Below are positions 49,365-61,745 of a stretch of 64,000 bases of DNA, in pieces. The stretch spans positions 248,001 through 312,000 of the forward strand of contig JAIWZP010000016.1 of assembly GCA_025201375.1 (NCBI GenBank). Direction: 5' to 3'. Below the pieces are notes generated by a model, which was not told where the DNA came from, did no database searches, and saw only the letters and a list, made by a program, of their open reading frames with translations. A program made the position numbers and the translations under genes. The stretch's first letter is position 1; every line of letters starts with the position of its first letter. Origin of the DNA: Gongronella butleri (lineage: Eukaryota; Mucoromycota; Mucoromycetes; Mucorales; Cunninghamellaceae).

Positions 49365-50541
49365 ACTTGTTTTGAGAAATCTTTCTGTTTTATAAGAGTT
49401 TTCTCAAAAATTGAGAATAATTTGTAAATGACATGTCAGATTGGCGCCACATGATAGATTGAGCTTCTGGCTATTCACTGATGTGGTTACAGGAGGAGTT
49501 TAATTTGTGGGGAAAGGGGAAATGACCGAGCAACTTCAAACTTGGCATGCCAGGAAATTGCCAAATTTGGCATATGTGATTTCATTGCTTTGCAATGGCA
49601 GTCTGTCCAGCTCAACCAGAACCATCGTATCCGAGAGTGAGGCGGTCCGTTTGTCGCTGAGAAATCAATCTATTGTTGAAAAAGTCGTGCTTTTCGAAAT
49701 TGTTCTTGCGCGCCCTCCAAGGGTCGCAGTGCTGTAAGAATGGGCCCACTTTGAACGAGAAAGCGCGAAATAGTCGTATTGAATGGGGGATTTCAAGGTA
49801 AACTAGGTGCACCTGCCGACATTGACCAAAAGTAAGGTAAAAATGCCGTAATTGCCATTTTGGTGATTTCATGTGTGTTGTGCTTCGAGCGAAACTTGCA
49901 CCTTTGGATAGCATTTCGCATCCGCTTCGCTGGGCAGTTATACGTACACTGGCACACAGTGCGACGCAAAAAACAAAAAAACAAAAAACGAAACAAAAAT
50001 GCGTTCCACGGAAAGGTGAATAATGGAAACACGGTCCAGTTCGTCCATTCTGAAGATTGTTCACAACTGTATCACGAAAGCGTCCCCATGGAGTGTGAGA
50101 CATGCGACCGGGGACGCCCAATTCTGAGATTTCTTCGATCGCGTGGCGCCACAGCCACAAAATGAAAAGGGGAGGTGGACTCGCCACGCGCGAGAGGCGT
50201 CGCCGAGACAAAAGAGGCGCGTCCCATGACGAAAAAGGCGCGCTTGATCGTGTAGGTCAGCCGATTGGAGCTATGGTTGCCTAGAAATTAGAAAAAAATA
50301 AATAAAAACGAGGCTAAGAAGGGTCAAGCACGCCAAGATCGGCAACGCGTAGCAAGGGGACGGCGGGGAAATAGGCTTCAAACAAATGTGTTCATGCGAT
50401 CCGTCTCCATTGCTGAGTTTGAACCGAGCCTTGGCAAAAAAAAAAAAAAAAAATCCATAAAATGAGGCGTTTTTTTTTCTCTCTCTTTCCTCTTTCCCAC
50501 TATTTTGCAACTTTTATATTCCTCCACAACGACTTTTTAAT
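49365..50541. other. Intergenic, no gene seen
   Basis: A minus-strand open frame (50,211-49,612, ~200 codons) is present but has no motif, no splice context and unusual composition, so it is not called. The end of the interval is an A-run (50,432-50,450) and a T/C-rich leader for the next gene. Confidence 0.4.
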
Positions 50542-51611
50542 ATGGACAAGGACAACCAGCCCCCCTCTTATTCACAGGTGATGGACGAGGTGCAAGTGAA
50601 ACCTGAGCTTGTGGATGTGAAGCAAGAGCCGTTTGAACGGCCGCTGCCCAGCGCGCCTTTGGACGGCCAGCAGTCTGCGAGCAGCCAGGCACGCGGTATG
50701 CCCCAGCAGCAAGAACACGGGCAATTCGACGCGGATGTGGACGATGGCAGCCCGTACAAGAACGCCATCATTGAGCAGCGCGAATCCAACAGCGAGATTC
50801 GATGGTCGGGCCTTGGTTTGCGCGCTCGGCGCATCCACCTCAAGACGAGCAATGCCAAGATCCAGTTACAGGGCCGAATGGAGGCATGGAAGAGCGTCGA
50901 TGTCGAGTCGGCCAATGGCAAGTTGCAATGGACTGGGGATTATATCAAGGCGCGTCGCGTCAACTTCCAGACGAGCAATTCGACCATTGAGCTGCAGGGC
51001 AGGATTGAGGCGCCCGATCTCCGCATCGTCACCAGCAATGCCAAGATCCAGGGCGATAAGCTGCAACTCGTGGCTGTCGGCAACGATTCACGCGTCGAAA
51101 TCATCACAAGCAACGCAAAAATCAATGTGCCTCACATTTATGGCATCAACGACGAATTGGTCGTCAAAACAAGTTCAGGCAGTGTCGATTTGGGCGTTCA
51201 CTCGGACCGGCCAGCCCACATGGACGTCCGCGTCCAAACCAGCCATGCAAAGGTGGTTCTCCACATGGTAAGTCTATGGAAAAAGGAAATAAAAGGAAAA
51301 AAGGGAAAAAAGAAAAAAGGGGAAAAAAAAGAAAAAAAAGAAACTTACCGGAAGCAAGGATCGAGGACAAGCGCCCAAAGTGCATGCCAATGGCTAATTT
51401 CTTTGCTTTTTTTCTTTAGCCTGCCGCGTTTGCCGGTAATTTCAAGCTGTCGACAAGCAGCCGCAGCCAAGTGGTGATTGAGGACCCTCAGAATGCTGTG
51501 GTGTACGACCAGACGCAGCTGCAGGCGCGCCAGGGCTCGCGCTTTAATGGCCGTGGTGAATTGCGCGTCAATACCAAGGACGGTGACATTTTCGTGTTTT
51601 TCGACTTGTAG
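50542..51611 (+). CDS. Beta-repeat protein, DUF4097-like, with PPxY motif (paralogue 1)
   Basis: Exons 50542-51267 and 51420-51611 give 305 aa. Residues 7-10 (PPSY) form a PPxY motif, a ligand for WW domains such as those of Rsp5/Nedd4 ubiquitin ligases. From ~85 the protein is built of short beta-strand repeats centred on SNAKI/SNSTI (HLKTSNAKIQLQG, NFQTSNSTIELQG, RIVTSNAKIQG, EIITSNAKINV), the pattern of the DUF4097 putative-adhesin fold, a beta-solenoid. There is no signal peptide or membrane segment, so a cytoplasmic role is likely. Adjacent paralogue 2 has the same intron position (after an HLM or HLL strand). The intron starts with GTAAGT and is purine-rich. AATAAA at 51,692. Function unknown. 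Confidence 0.75.
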
Positions 51612-52211
51612 TCACGGTCTTTTCCTCCTCTTTTCCTCTCTTTCTGTTCCTCCCCATATATCCATCATTTCTCGATTACATTGCCATGCAAAATAAATGA
51701 ATTGCTTGCTTGATTTGGCATTGAAACCTCTTTATCTCGTAGTTTGATACCCACGGCATGTCGTTGAGGCGAGAAAGGGTCAGATTCATGCGATTGGCGC
51801 TTTTGCGTCGCCGCTGTGCCACCAGATACTCCGACCAGTTTCTTTTTTCTCAGCGTGACACGCGAAACGCGTTGAAAATTAACTTTTTACAGCCTATTGT
51901 AGCCAATTTAGTTTAGTTTTTTGTCACAAAATTAGTTTTGCTCGATGCGTCGCGTATTTCTCTTTCAAACGAGCTAGGTTTCATTGAATAATGATCATTT
52001 TATGACGTAAACAAAGGATTTTAAGCGGGCGAGTGAGGTGCTTGCTGCGGCGGCACGTCAAAAGCTCAAAAGGGGGAATGGCCTTTTTTTCTGCCTCTCT
52101 CTTTTACTCTTTTTTCCTCTCTTCCCCTTCTATCTTTTTTTTCTCTCTCTAGTTTACCGCTTTCTCTTTTGCCTTTTTTTCTCTTTTTTTTTTTTCTTTC
52201 CTCTCATTACG
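51612..52211. other. Intergenic between tandem paralogues
   Basis: Contains the possible poly(A) signal of paralogue 1 (51,692-51,697) and the long C/T-rich leader of paralogue 2 (52,080-52,205). No gene seen. Confidence 0.5.
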
Positions 52212-53404
52212 ATGAGTGACGAATTCCGCAAGGTCATTGCTGAACTTGTACAAAAGGCGAGAACCATGGAAGTTAGCGGCAGTTCCGCACCGTCGAGCCG
52301 ACCTCCAACAATGCCAAACGGCTTTTTGACAGCCCCCACGTTGGTTCGTTATCCCAATGTTCCGGTTTTTGGCGTCCAAAGCCCACTTGTGTTTGAGCAG
52401 ACGCACAAAGAGGTACAGCAGCCGCAGCAGCCAAAGTATTCAAACCGGCGGTCGAGAAAGAAAAAACAGCAGTTGCAGAAGCAAAACCAACAGGCAGCCA
52501 AGAACGAGCCGAGCCAAGCGAGCAAAAATGGGCCACAGGCGGGTGGTGGTGCGTCCAAGAAAAAGAAGAATCGTCGCAATCGCAAAAAGAAGGCAGCTCC
52601 ATACCAAATCAGCACGATGGCCAGCGTCTCCCAAGAGCAAGGCGAGAACAGCAGCAATACCAAGTTGGATGTCGCGTATTGGCGCCGTGGCAACGAGTGT
52701 CAAGGAGCGGCTCAATTCGAGCACCTTTCCAGCGCTGCGCCCATCACCTTTGGCGCACCCGCGAAAATGATCAAACGGTTCAAAGCGGAGCTCGAGACCG
52801 AGCATGGCGACATCAATGTGCACGGCTCGCTACATGTACGCGGCAACGCGCTGTTGGTCACGGCCGATGGCCGCGTCAATTGCCACGGACCGACTCTTGT
52901 CGCGGATAATTTGCAGATTCAAGCGCACGCCGCCGTCCAATTGAGTGGGCTTGTACGAATTCTATACCAGCTATCAATCGACACCGCCGACGATGCCGTC
53001 TACGCGCACCATGCCCGCATCCAAGCTCAGATCTTGAAAATCAACGCCACCCACGGACCAATTATTCTGGACGATGTCAGCCAGATCTGCGATGCTCACA
53101 TCTCCACAATCGACGCTCCAATCCATGTTAACATGCGCACCATCAATTCTCCCGGTCACGCTTTCATACGCCTCCATACAACAAATGCTCCCATCAGTCT
53201 CCACCTGGTAAGCAAAAAAAGAAAAAAAAGAAAAAAAGAAGAAAACACGTCGCGCGGCCTTCAACTCACCTTTTTTTCGTGTAGAGTTGCGATTTTTATG
53301 GATCATTCGCACTTGAAGCAGATCAAATCGACATCCAAGAGCCCAACAAGTCCATCGTGTTTGAAAACGATAAGCATGGAACAATTGGCAGGCTGCGCGG
53401 CTGA
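52212..53404 (+). CDS. Beta-repeat protein, DUF4097-like (paralogue 2), early stop
   Basis: Exons 52212-53207 and 53285-53404 give 371 aa. The N-terminal half is polar, with Gln-rich and Lys/Arg-rich stretches (SKKKKNRRNRKKKA), a possible nuclear or nucleic-acid-binding region. The C-terminal half is a beta-repeat domain (INVHGSLHVRGNALLVTADG, ILKINATHGPIILD, IRLHTTNAPISLHL) like that of paralogue 1, with the intron at the same place. The frame stops at TGA 53,402-53,404. However, the same frame continues for 53 codons to TAG at 53,564-53,566, ending LYVTTTGFGTITVAFDL, which aligns with the final strand of paralogue 1 (LRVNTKDGDIFVFFDL). The TGA therefore looks like a late truncating mutation, a recoding site or a sequence error. 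AATAAA at 53,797. Confidence 0.7.
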
Positions 53405-53566
53405 GTGTCCGGCTTTCGTCCGAAGCCCGGGTGCCGCCCGGTTCCCAGCAAGCAACCTAATGCCACAAACAGCACGGTGGACCACGCCAAAACCAATTTG
53501 TATGTGACTACGACCGGCTTTGGTACAATAACGGTGGCCTTTGATCTGACCGGCTCGCGCAACTAG

Positions 53567-53937
53567 TAGTTGTCATCATCCAATTCCCCTCCTCCTTGTC
53601 CTCCCCCCCCGCACAATCCCCTTCATATCCGTCATCTTGTCCTTTTTCATCTTTACCCCAGCTCTCTGTCACGCGTTTCCGTTCCCAATTCTTATTTCCC
53701 CCTTTTTAATCAGAATTCGTCCTTTTGCGGTGTGTACCTCCCGCCTCTTCCACAAAGCACATGTCATATACCAAAATTTCACATCTGTTTCTTGATAATA
53801 AAAAATTCTGACTTTCTCTCTAATGAGGTCGTATTTTGACCATGTGGATCACAGATCTCCTTTTTTTGCGGATCATCCCATTGGCGTAATGCTTATAATT
53901 GACTTTTTTTTTTCATTGGAGAGCGGATTGGCAAATT
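53567..53937. other. Short convergent intergenic region
   Basis: Lies between the 3' ends of paralogue 2 (+) and the YIPF6 gene (-). C-rich then AT-rich; holds AATAAA at 53,797-53,802. No gene seen. Confidence 0.5.
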
Positions 53938-54918
53938 CTATATGGAAAGGACCAGCCAGGCAATGGCGACGTAAAACAAGCACAGGGGGTAAATCTAAGG
54001 GGGAAAAAAGAGGAGCGTCAGAGCGTGCCATTGGCGCACGGTGTGACCAGCCAATTACCGTGAGCGCCCGGCGCTTCTTAAGATGCATCGCGTCATTCGA
54101 CAAGAAATTGATTGCAGCTAAAAAAAAAAAAAAAACAGAAAAAAAACGTCAATTTGGTCATTTTGTGGTTTTTGATGGCCATTTATGTTCATACCATAGA
54201 TGCACCAAATAAGGCTGATCACGGATGCAGCGATGCGCACCCAAATCCAGCGCGTAAACGTGGTGGCAATGGCCGTGATCACCATTGGAAACAGGCTGTA
54301 GCCCAAAACGCACACCGTTTGAAAGAACGACCTAAGTGCAAGGATGATAAAAATGCGTGATCAGTTTTCCTGTGTGATGTGATGATCGCTTGGGACGTAC
54401 ACTTTGCCGCCGAGCAACTTGGCATTGAGCGTGACAATCGTCGACCCGAGCCAAATGATGACAAAGACGCCTGTAAAGATGGAAACAGATTGCAATGGCG
54501 GTGCGCGCCATGAGAGCGTGATGGCCAACGTGAGACACAGCAGCAAAGGACCCCACAGATCCCCTACGCGTAAAAAAAAAAAAAAAAAAAAAGGTCAGTG
54601 CCACCATCGGCCCGTTTTATGCACTCTTTACAATTTTTCAGCAGCCGCGCGTCGGTGGTCGCGGGGTACAGAACTTGGCGCATCTTTTGTGCGACGAGCG
54701 TCAGATCGCGCATCTAAAAAAAAAAAGTCGGTGCTCGTCATTTTTTCTTGTTTTTTCTTTCTTACAAGCGTGACAGACACTGGTTCTGCAAGTGTGCACT
54801 GCAGCTCGTCATTAAATGGCACGGCCGGGCTGGCCTTTGTCTCCGAGGAGCCAATGTTGCCGGAAAGGTCGGGCTGGATGGTGGTTGCCGAAGGTGGCGT
54901 CGTGTATTCAGACAGCAT
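53938..54918 (-). CDS. YIPF6: YIPF6 / Yip4-type Golgi membrane protein
   Basis: Minus-strand exons 54918-54766, 54713-54632, 54563-54401, 54331-54195, 54117-54059 and 53994-53938 join in phase to give 216 aa. The N-terminus is cytoplasmic and polar. The Yip1 domain then shows NWDLWGPLLLCLTLAITL, FTGVFVIIWLGSTIVTLNAK, LLGGKVSFFQTVCVLGYSLF, ITAIATTFTRWIWV, SVISLIWCIYGAINFLS and a last helix YPLCLFYVAIAWLVLSI: five membrane passes. The phrases around LLGGKVSFFQ and CVLGYS are diagnostic of the YIPF6/Yip4 branch. These proteins act with Rab/Ypt GTPases in ER-Golgi traffic. The last two exons are tiny (59 and 57 bases) and the third intron (54,400-54,332) begins GTACGT; both were fixed by phase and family match. 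Confidence 0.92.
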
Positions 54919-55459
54919 GAAGCGGGAAAAGAGAAAGAAAAGACACGTTTGTGTCGTTTTTATTTTCTCAGCACATGTCAGATAAATTAGATTGCATGCC
55001 AAGGGGATGGGGTATCATTCCATTGGAATGGGAACCAAAAGTGAAAAAGGGCAGGGGGGATGTGTGTGTCTCGTCTCAATGCCGCATTGGTAGTGACTTT
55101 TTTTTTGTTGTTTTTTGATTTGATTGGTTTTTTTTCTCTCATTTTGAATTGACCACAATGAGATCCACTACTGATTTGAGTGAAAAAAAAGGGGAAGGGG
55201 CTCATGCAAGGATGGGTCCATCTTTTTGGCAAGGAGAAGTTGGTTTGCATGGATGCAAACCATCCTTGGAGGCATGAATTTAAACTCAGCAAATGCCGTT
55301 TGCCCTAAAAAAAAGAGAGCAGACCCTCGCTACCTGAATTTTTTTCGTCTTTTTCCGTTTCTCTTTGTTTCCCCCTTTTTTTTCCACACACACATATACA
55401 CCCACGCATCTCCCACTCACCTCCTTTCTTTTCCACTTTTTATTTCTCTTTGTTGTGTC
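54919..55459. promoter_or_regulatory. Divergent promoter region, YIPF6 / F-box gene
   Basis: 541 bases between divergent start codons. Contains alternating T- and A-runs and a ~110-base C/T-rich leader (55,338-55,450) before the F-box gene. No gene seen. Confidence 0.45.
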
Positions 55460-57589
55460 ATGGACGCAGATATCGTCTCTGTGCCTCGATCGCTTTACCA
55501 GAGTTGGCAACGGCGCCTGTCGGACGGGCCGGCACCGTCGCGGTGCCAAGCGTTCCGCCCGTCGTCATGCACTCTGCCGCCTGAGTTGCTGTTCGAGGTG
55601 TTTAGCTACCTGCGGTCGTCACCGGCCTCGCTCTACGCCGTGTCGCTCGTCAATTATCAGTGGTATCTATGCGCCACCCCCATTCTCTATCGCCACGTCA
55701 AATTGCACAATACATTTCAATGGGCCACGTTTATCTTGACCATGGGCCGCAAACACTCCTCCTTCCAATATGGCCCTCTTGTTCACAGCGTCGACCTCTC
55801 CTCTTCTACGTCGTTTTTCCCGTTGGGCAAGAAAGCACACACGCAAAAGAACAAAAACAAAACGGCCAATTGACCCCTTTTTTTTTTTTTTTTTTTTTTT
55901 AAAACAGATCAAGATGAAGACCCTTCGCCGCCGTCAGCAGTGTCCACTGGTTTGGGAATTGTACGTAGCAACAGCGCTCCGCCGACGCAACGGGCCGGAA
56001 TTGATCCCATCATGGACGACGACGAACTGGATGATGAGGAGGAATTGGCACAAGGAAGACAGGCGGATCATTGGCAAGCGGCGTTCCGTGTGCTGCAACG
56101 ACGGCTGCACGACGAGCATCAACAGCATCTACAGCATCACCAACATCGTCCACCGCCAAACCAGCAAAATGGGCAATCTGCGCGGCAACAGCAAGACCAA
56201 CAAGCGACCAACGGCAACAATGAGTGCATCGACCTTACCTTTGTCACGACGCCCGTCGTCTTGTCCACATCGTCGCTCATGCAGCTCGCCGAGGCATGCG
56301 CCAATCTAACGGCGCTCAATCTATCACACACACACGTGATGAACGACAGTAAAATCGTCGAAACGGGGGATTATATCTCGACATTGCAAGATTACGCGAT
56401 CCAACAGGGATTCACCATTGTCAAGGTGTCCATGGAGAACGCCATTCAAGCCATTGGCAACCATTGCCCCCATGTCAAGCAACTCAAAATGCAGCATTGC
56501 GAATGGGTCACCGCACGCATCATTTGGGCATGGGTCAATGCCTGCCCCAACCTCGTGTTCCTCGATGTCCGACGCTCACCCAAATGCACCGTCAAAAGGC
56601 TCACTTCTTATGCCATTCGTGCCATCGCCACCTCCTCACCCGCAGAACCCTCTACACCAAACCCAACTTCTGCCCAAACAATACCCGCTGCCACAGACAA
56701 TGACTACCAAGCGTCCTCAGCTTCTTCATCCTCTTCTACCTCGTCCGCATCCGCCTCATCTTCCTCGTCTGCATCCGTTGCCTCGTCCTCCACACCCGCA
56801 CATGCCAGAAACACACAAAATGCCTTCAATTTGTCCCAATTCATTGAGCAAAATTTGCTGGATCCTCATCAAGTCCACGAAATGCTTCAAAATCCGCTCT
56901 ACAGGAACACTCGCATGCGCGACGGGCAAGAATCTCAGCGTAAAGGGCAAAAAAAAAAAAAAAAAAAAAAAAAGGGGAGGGAAGAAAAAAAAACGCATCG
57001 CGCTCAATTTTTTTCTCTTTTTTTCTATTTTTTTTTTTTAGACGTGTACGATGCGGATGTGATGCGCGAGCGCGGTGGCCTCGACGAGCACATGGGTCTG
57101 CGCGAATTTGTGGCGCGATTACAAGAGAATCGACATCCTGCGGCCAGCGCGGTCGCACGAAGGGCAATTCGGCTGTTCCGCAACATCAACATGCCCGATC
57201 CTATGGCTGCACAGGCCAACAACATAAGCAGCAACAACAACAACGACAACAACGATAGCAATGACGACGATCACGACGATGACGGCCAATGGCAGGCACA
57301 TTTGTTTGACGCAACACGCCCGCTCGCCCACATCGACATTGGCATCCACCATCATCATACCCTCGCCCAAGATACCGCCGCTGCCGCTGCCACCGTCGGC
57401 GTTGCTGGCGCTCATCACCATGGCATTGACCCGGCCGCCAATGCCACGTTCATGCCCGGACCCAACCCAAGCACCCGCGTCGACGAATACCAGCTCCCCG
57501 ATCATATCACCATGAAGGACTACGTCTTGCGTGTCCTCAAGGACGGCCAGGAACAGGGCCTCGTCGATCTGCATTGGTTCCAGTCATGA
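55460..57589 (+). CDS. F-box protein with leucine-rich-repeat-like region
   Basis: Exons 55460-55826, 55908-56939 and 57042-57589 give 648 aa. An F-box lies at ~35-80 (TLPPELLFEVFSYLRS... LYAVSLVNYQWYLCATPILY); it binds SKP1, so the protein would serve as substrate receptor for an SCF ligase built on a CUL1-type cullin like the one at 28-31 kb. LRR-like strands follow (LAEACANLTALNLSHTHV, IGNHCPHVKQLKMQHCEWV, VNACPNLVFLDVRRS). Interspersed are acidic, Gln/His-rich and Ser-rich (~391-420) low-complexity stretches and an Asn/Asp tract. Intron 1 appears to be GC-AG (TTGG|GCAAGA), the only non-GT donor here; no GT donor fits the phase. Intron 2 (102 bases) has no stop and a multiple-of-three length. 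Substrate unknown. Confidence 0.8.
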
Positions 57590-58087
57590 GCCGCTTTCTT
57601 TTCAAATCTCTCAATCTCTCAATTTCTCAAGTTCTTCCGTTTGGTGATGCTCTGACCAACATATTTTTTCATGTCTTTTTTACGCATCGTAAAATAGCCA
57701 TCCTCGTTTTGTTCTTACCATTTTGGCTTTGTGTATATACGAAAACAGTAATAAATCACTCAAAATCTTGGATTTTAATGACAAGGGGGTTTATTCATGA
57801 TCAGGGCTGAAAAAAAAAGGCAATTGATTTGGCTTTGAAGAAGGATGGGGATGAACAGGCATCAAAAAAGGGACAAGGGTAGGTAAGAAGCTGCTAAAAC
57901 GGATCAAAATGATACATGTATCGGGGAAGAATAAGATATGGATACAAACATAAGAGGCATTCGACAAAATGAAATAGAACAGGCATGACAGGGAGAAAAG
58001 ATACACAAGAGTAATGGGTGAATGGAAAATTGGATAAAGTAAGACTTGCATGAATGAATGGAAAAAAGGCCAAAAAAAAAAAAAGGC
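57590..58087. other. Convergent intergenic region
   Basis: 3' flanks of the F-box gene and of the homeodomain gene. AT-rich, with an ATAATAAATC near 57,745 as possible poly(A) signal. No gene seen. Confidence 0.5.
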
Positions 58088-58707
58088 TCAGGCAAGACGA
58101 TGCTGTGTCTGCTTCCATTGGAGGTACGATGACTCAAAGCCAAAGGGTGGATGGTAAAAGTAGGGCGTGATGAACGCGTTGTGCGTCTCGCGCCACATTG
58201 GCGTGCTGATGAAAATGGTGGAAATAGGCGGCAAGACCGTTGCAGGCGGCGAGCTGGCGTCATCGCAGTAATATTTGTACGTGATCTGGGGCAACACGGG
58301 AGACGACGATGAAGACAACGACAGCACATCGTCCGTGGGCGGCGTAAAAAGCGAACGAGGAGGGGGCGGGATTGGATACGACATCATTGGCATCGGCAAT
58401 TGCAGCGACTCGCGCACAGACGCTTCCATGCGTTCATCTTCCTCTATCAAAAAAAAAAGGATATCATAGAGAAAAAAAATGAGGTTTTGATCATTTTCAT
58501 TTGTGATTCAGCCATCCGTCCGCTCCCACATCCCCCCTTTCCTTCTTTTTTTTTTTTTTTTTTTTTTTACCCTGCTGCATCTTCTTCTTGTACTGGTCCT
58601 TGCTCGCTTTCGCACGACGATTCTGGAACCTAAACGAAAAAAGACGACGATAAGCAATTGGCATGACATGACGCGTTTCAAAGAGCTGATGGGGGCCGTC
58701 TCATCTG

Positions 58708-58741
<34 letters not shown>

Positions 58742-58925
58742 AAAAGTGCACATTGCTCTCGGTCATTTCGAGTTTTTTGGCGATGCGCTTCTTTTCAAGC
58801 TTGAGCGGTCTAGGATTGAGAATAAATTCATCTTCAAGACGCGCTTTGAGGTTGGCATTGATACGTGGGCGTCGTCTAGCCTCTGTCTTCAACTCGATAC
58901 CAGGCGGCGTGCTGGAACGAAGCAT
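58088..58925 (-). CDS. Homeodomain transcription factor
   Basis: Minus-strand exons 58925-58741, 58629-58571 and 58443-58088 give 199 aa. A 60-residue homeodomain lies at ~15-74: RRRPRINANLKARLEDEFILN for the arm and helix 1, LEKKRIAKKLEMTES for helix 2, and recognition helix NVHFWFQNRRAKASKDQ, split by an intron within the Trp62 codon. The invariant W-F-N-R residues are present. There is no three-residue insertion, so it is a typical rather than TALE homeodomain. The remainder is Pro/Ser-rich and ends with an aromatic stretch (FYHPPFGFESSYLQWKQ). The start at 58,925 gives a very short N-terminus; an upstream exon cannot be excluded. Targets unknown. It is divergent from the proteasome gene. 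Confidence 0.85.
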
Positions 58926-60334
<1,409 letters not shown>

Positions 60335-61364
60335 GCTGCGCCTCTCCCCCATCTCCCCTGGACCCTTTCTTCGAGCTTGCCATGACAGCAAAACGTTTTT
60401 TTTCAGCACTTTTTTTTTGTAGTATGGAACCCTGAATAAAAGATTTCTATTTTGACGATAATCAAAGTGTGCAGGCGCATGTCAACCTAAATGATGTCAA
60501 GTTTTTGCAGAGGTCGAATGACTCAGTCCTGAGGAAATGCATTTTGGTTGAAATCAGGACCAAAACGACCCATAAAGCCTAACTCGCCGAAAACTCGACG
60601 CGATCTCTTTAAAATCAAAGCGCTTTTACCGCTTTTAATCAGTTTCATAGGGCTGTTGTCGCGTACGCCGCAAAAATGGACGAAACCTTGCCACCTTTTA
60701 CTGGGCGCGCCCTCCGGATCTTGTTCGTCGGGTCCTGTATTCGAGCTACAGGGTGCGGAACACAAAACACCAGCGATATCAGGTTTTTTGAGAGATCGGA
60801 TCATTCAGTCCTGAGGAAATGCATTTTACGTAAATTCAGGGCCAAAACAGGATCAAAACGATCCCTAAAGGCTACCTAACTCGCCGAAAAATCGGCGCGA
60901 TGTCCCCAAACCACCAGCGCTTTTACCGCGTTTGCCCGCAGATTCACTTGAGGTGACTCATGTGTCGGAGCTCTCAGCCGTTGCCGCGGTACGAGACAAA
61001 ATGGAGGTGATTTTATCCCGTTTACGCCTATGAAACTGGCGCTTCCTCAGAAACTTACTCATCTGGTCTCAAATTTGGATCAGTTGTTGGTAGACCCAAT
61101 TCTCCAGCGGTGTTAAGTTTTTTTCGGGAATCGGTGGCTCAGTCGTGAGAAATCTTGAGATTCGTGTTTGCTAGTGAAAACCCAGCGTCAAATAATATTT
61201 TACGCGTTCCTCCCGATGAGCCTGACCATACGGCGCCAAATTTAGACCAGTGGATACGACCCAAAACCTCGATGATTCCAAGTTTTTTCGCAAATCGGCT
61301 CACTCAGTCCTGAGAAAATGCATTTTCCGTAAAATCAGGGCCAAATCAGGGTCAAAATGATTCC

Positions 61365-61605
61365 TGAAGGTACGTTCGCGAAGTCTTCGCAGCGTTTGTT
61401 CGATACTTTTTTACAAACGTCGTTCGCGAAGCCTTCACAACAACGTTTCTTTGAATTTTTTACGAAGGTTAGCGAAGTCTTCACAGCACACGTTAGTTCG
61501 ATTTTTTACGAACGTTGTTGTTCGCGAAGTCTTCACATCGTTCGTTCAATTTTTTTTACAAACGTTCGCGAAGTAGTCTTTAAGCTTTCGTTCGGTTTTT
61601 TATAG
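61365..61605. repeat. Tandem ~50-base repeats, GTTCGCGAAGTCTTC type
   Basis: Five diverged units, each starting GTTCGCGAAGTCTTC(A/G)CA and running through a T-rich patch to ACAAACGT or ACGAACGT. Found only in repeat copy 5 within this window. The small open frame across them simply reflects the repeats. Confidence 0.7.
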
Positions 61606-61611
61606 GGATGT

Positions 61612-61745
61612 TAAATCGAGAATCTCGCTCGAAAATCTCGAGTGTTCGAGACGAGATCGAGACGATCGAGACAACTTGAATCTCGCTCGTCTCGATCGAC
61701 AAGAAAGTAAAATGCTAAAATCTCGCTCGTCTCACTCGAAACTTC
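61612..61745. repeat. TCTCGCTCG / CGAGACGATCGAGA block
   Basis: A compact block of near-palindromic words (GAATCTCGCTCG, CTCGAGTGTTCGAGACGAG, GACGATCGAGAC, TCTCGTCTCACTCG) that can fold back on itself. Present only in copy 5 here. Confidence 0.6.

Noticed and set aside
49612..50211. A ~200-codon minus-strand open frame
   Set aside because: No motif, Cys/Phe-rich low-complexity middle, and no orthologue-like pattern; it could be chance.
61357..61605. Open frame across the GTTCGCGAAG tandem units
   Set aside because: The translated repeats merely mirror the DNA repeats; no start context or downstream gene.
61365..61605. CRISPR-like array
   Set aside because: The units are contiguous tandem repeats without unique spacers, in a eukaryotic genome.
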